DNA of 12,150 nt from JBOGHU01 sp050742255 (GTDB taxonomy: Bacteria; Actinomycetota; Acidimicrobiia; Acidimicrobiales; CADCSY01): the NCBI GenBank assembly GCA_050742255.1, contig JBOGHU010000100.1, forward strand, positions 1-12,150. Direction: 5' to 3'. Under the pieces are notes generated by a model. It saw nothing but the letters and a program-made list of their open reading frames with translations. It searched no databases and was not told where the DNA came from. This document shows, in pieces, positions 12,100 through 12,150 of this stretch. Made by a program: the position numbers and the translations under genes. Positions within the stretch are counted from its first letter, which is position 1; each line of letters opens with the position of its first letter.

Positions 12100-12150
12100 C
12101 CCGGCCCCGCCGCCCGGCCCCCGGGGCGCCGCCCCCCGGGGCGCCCGGCC
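12100..12150. repeat. Extreme GC simple sequence at the window end
   Basis: Almost entirely G and C, with CCCCCGGGGCGCC present twice and overlapping palindromes. No gene is visible. The composition could hamper sequencing or assembly here. Confidence 0.6.

Overview
The window is a continuous, very GC-rich bacterial stretch, densely coding and almost wholly housekeeping. Gene types and order point to the Actinomycetota: an actinobacterial GT4-type GlgA next to GlgC, the tig-clpP-clpX cluster, folC-ndk, a C+ type S18, and frequent GTG starts. The single ClpP, the absence of valS between clpX and folC, and an orphan AbiEi/DUF559 gene would suit a deep lineage such as Acidimicrobiia, but that is inference; no rRNA is present.

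Left part (1-4736, all minus strand): transcription runs right to left through tRNA-Pro(TGG), tRNA-Gly(TCC), glgC, glgA, then through a separate operon rpsF-ssb-rpsR-rplI. That operon has a good sigma-70-like promoter at 1870-1899 and a roughly 65-nt leader holding a GC hairpin. rpsF runs 41 nt into ssb, and rpsR and rplI overlap by GTGA. The first 51 bases are three tandem 17-bp units, the last carrying the rplI stop.

Middle and right part (4893-10962, plus strand): a small lipoprotein; tig-clpP-clpX (ribosome-bound chaperone, protease, and unfoldase that feeds the protease); a YtxH-like small membrane protein with a duplicated 22-residue Ala-rich segment; then folC-ndk (folate polyglutamylation, nucleotide balance). 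tig-clpP and folC-ndk are joined by 4-nt GTGA overlaps. tig has a promoter so close to its GTG that the mRNA may be nearly leaderless.

Right end (10963-12150): a minus-strand gene fuses an AbiEi-like winged helix to a DUF559 (Vsr-like nuclease fold) domain, convergent with ndk, followed by a C/G-rich repeat tract.

The most interesting feature is a dispersed element whose core is a 47-bp inverted repeat (10-bp arms around TTCTCCGGTC / GACCGGAGAA). It occurs three times at exactly the same length: after glgA (1987-2033), across the 3' end and stop codon of ndk (10924-10970), and upstream of the DUF559 gene (12049-12095). The first and third copies belong to a longer composite element that also shares a box reading TGTCACACCCCCTCGG on the minus strand. 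In ndk the element supplies the last dozen codons.
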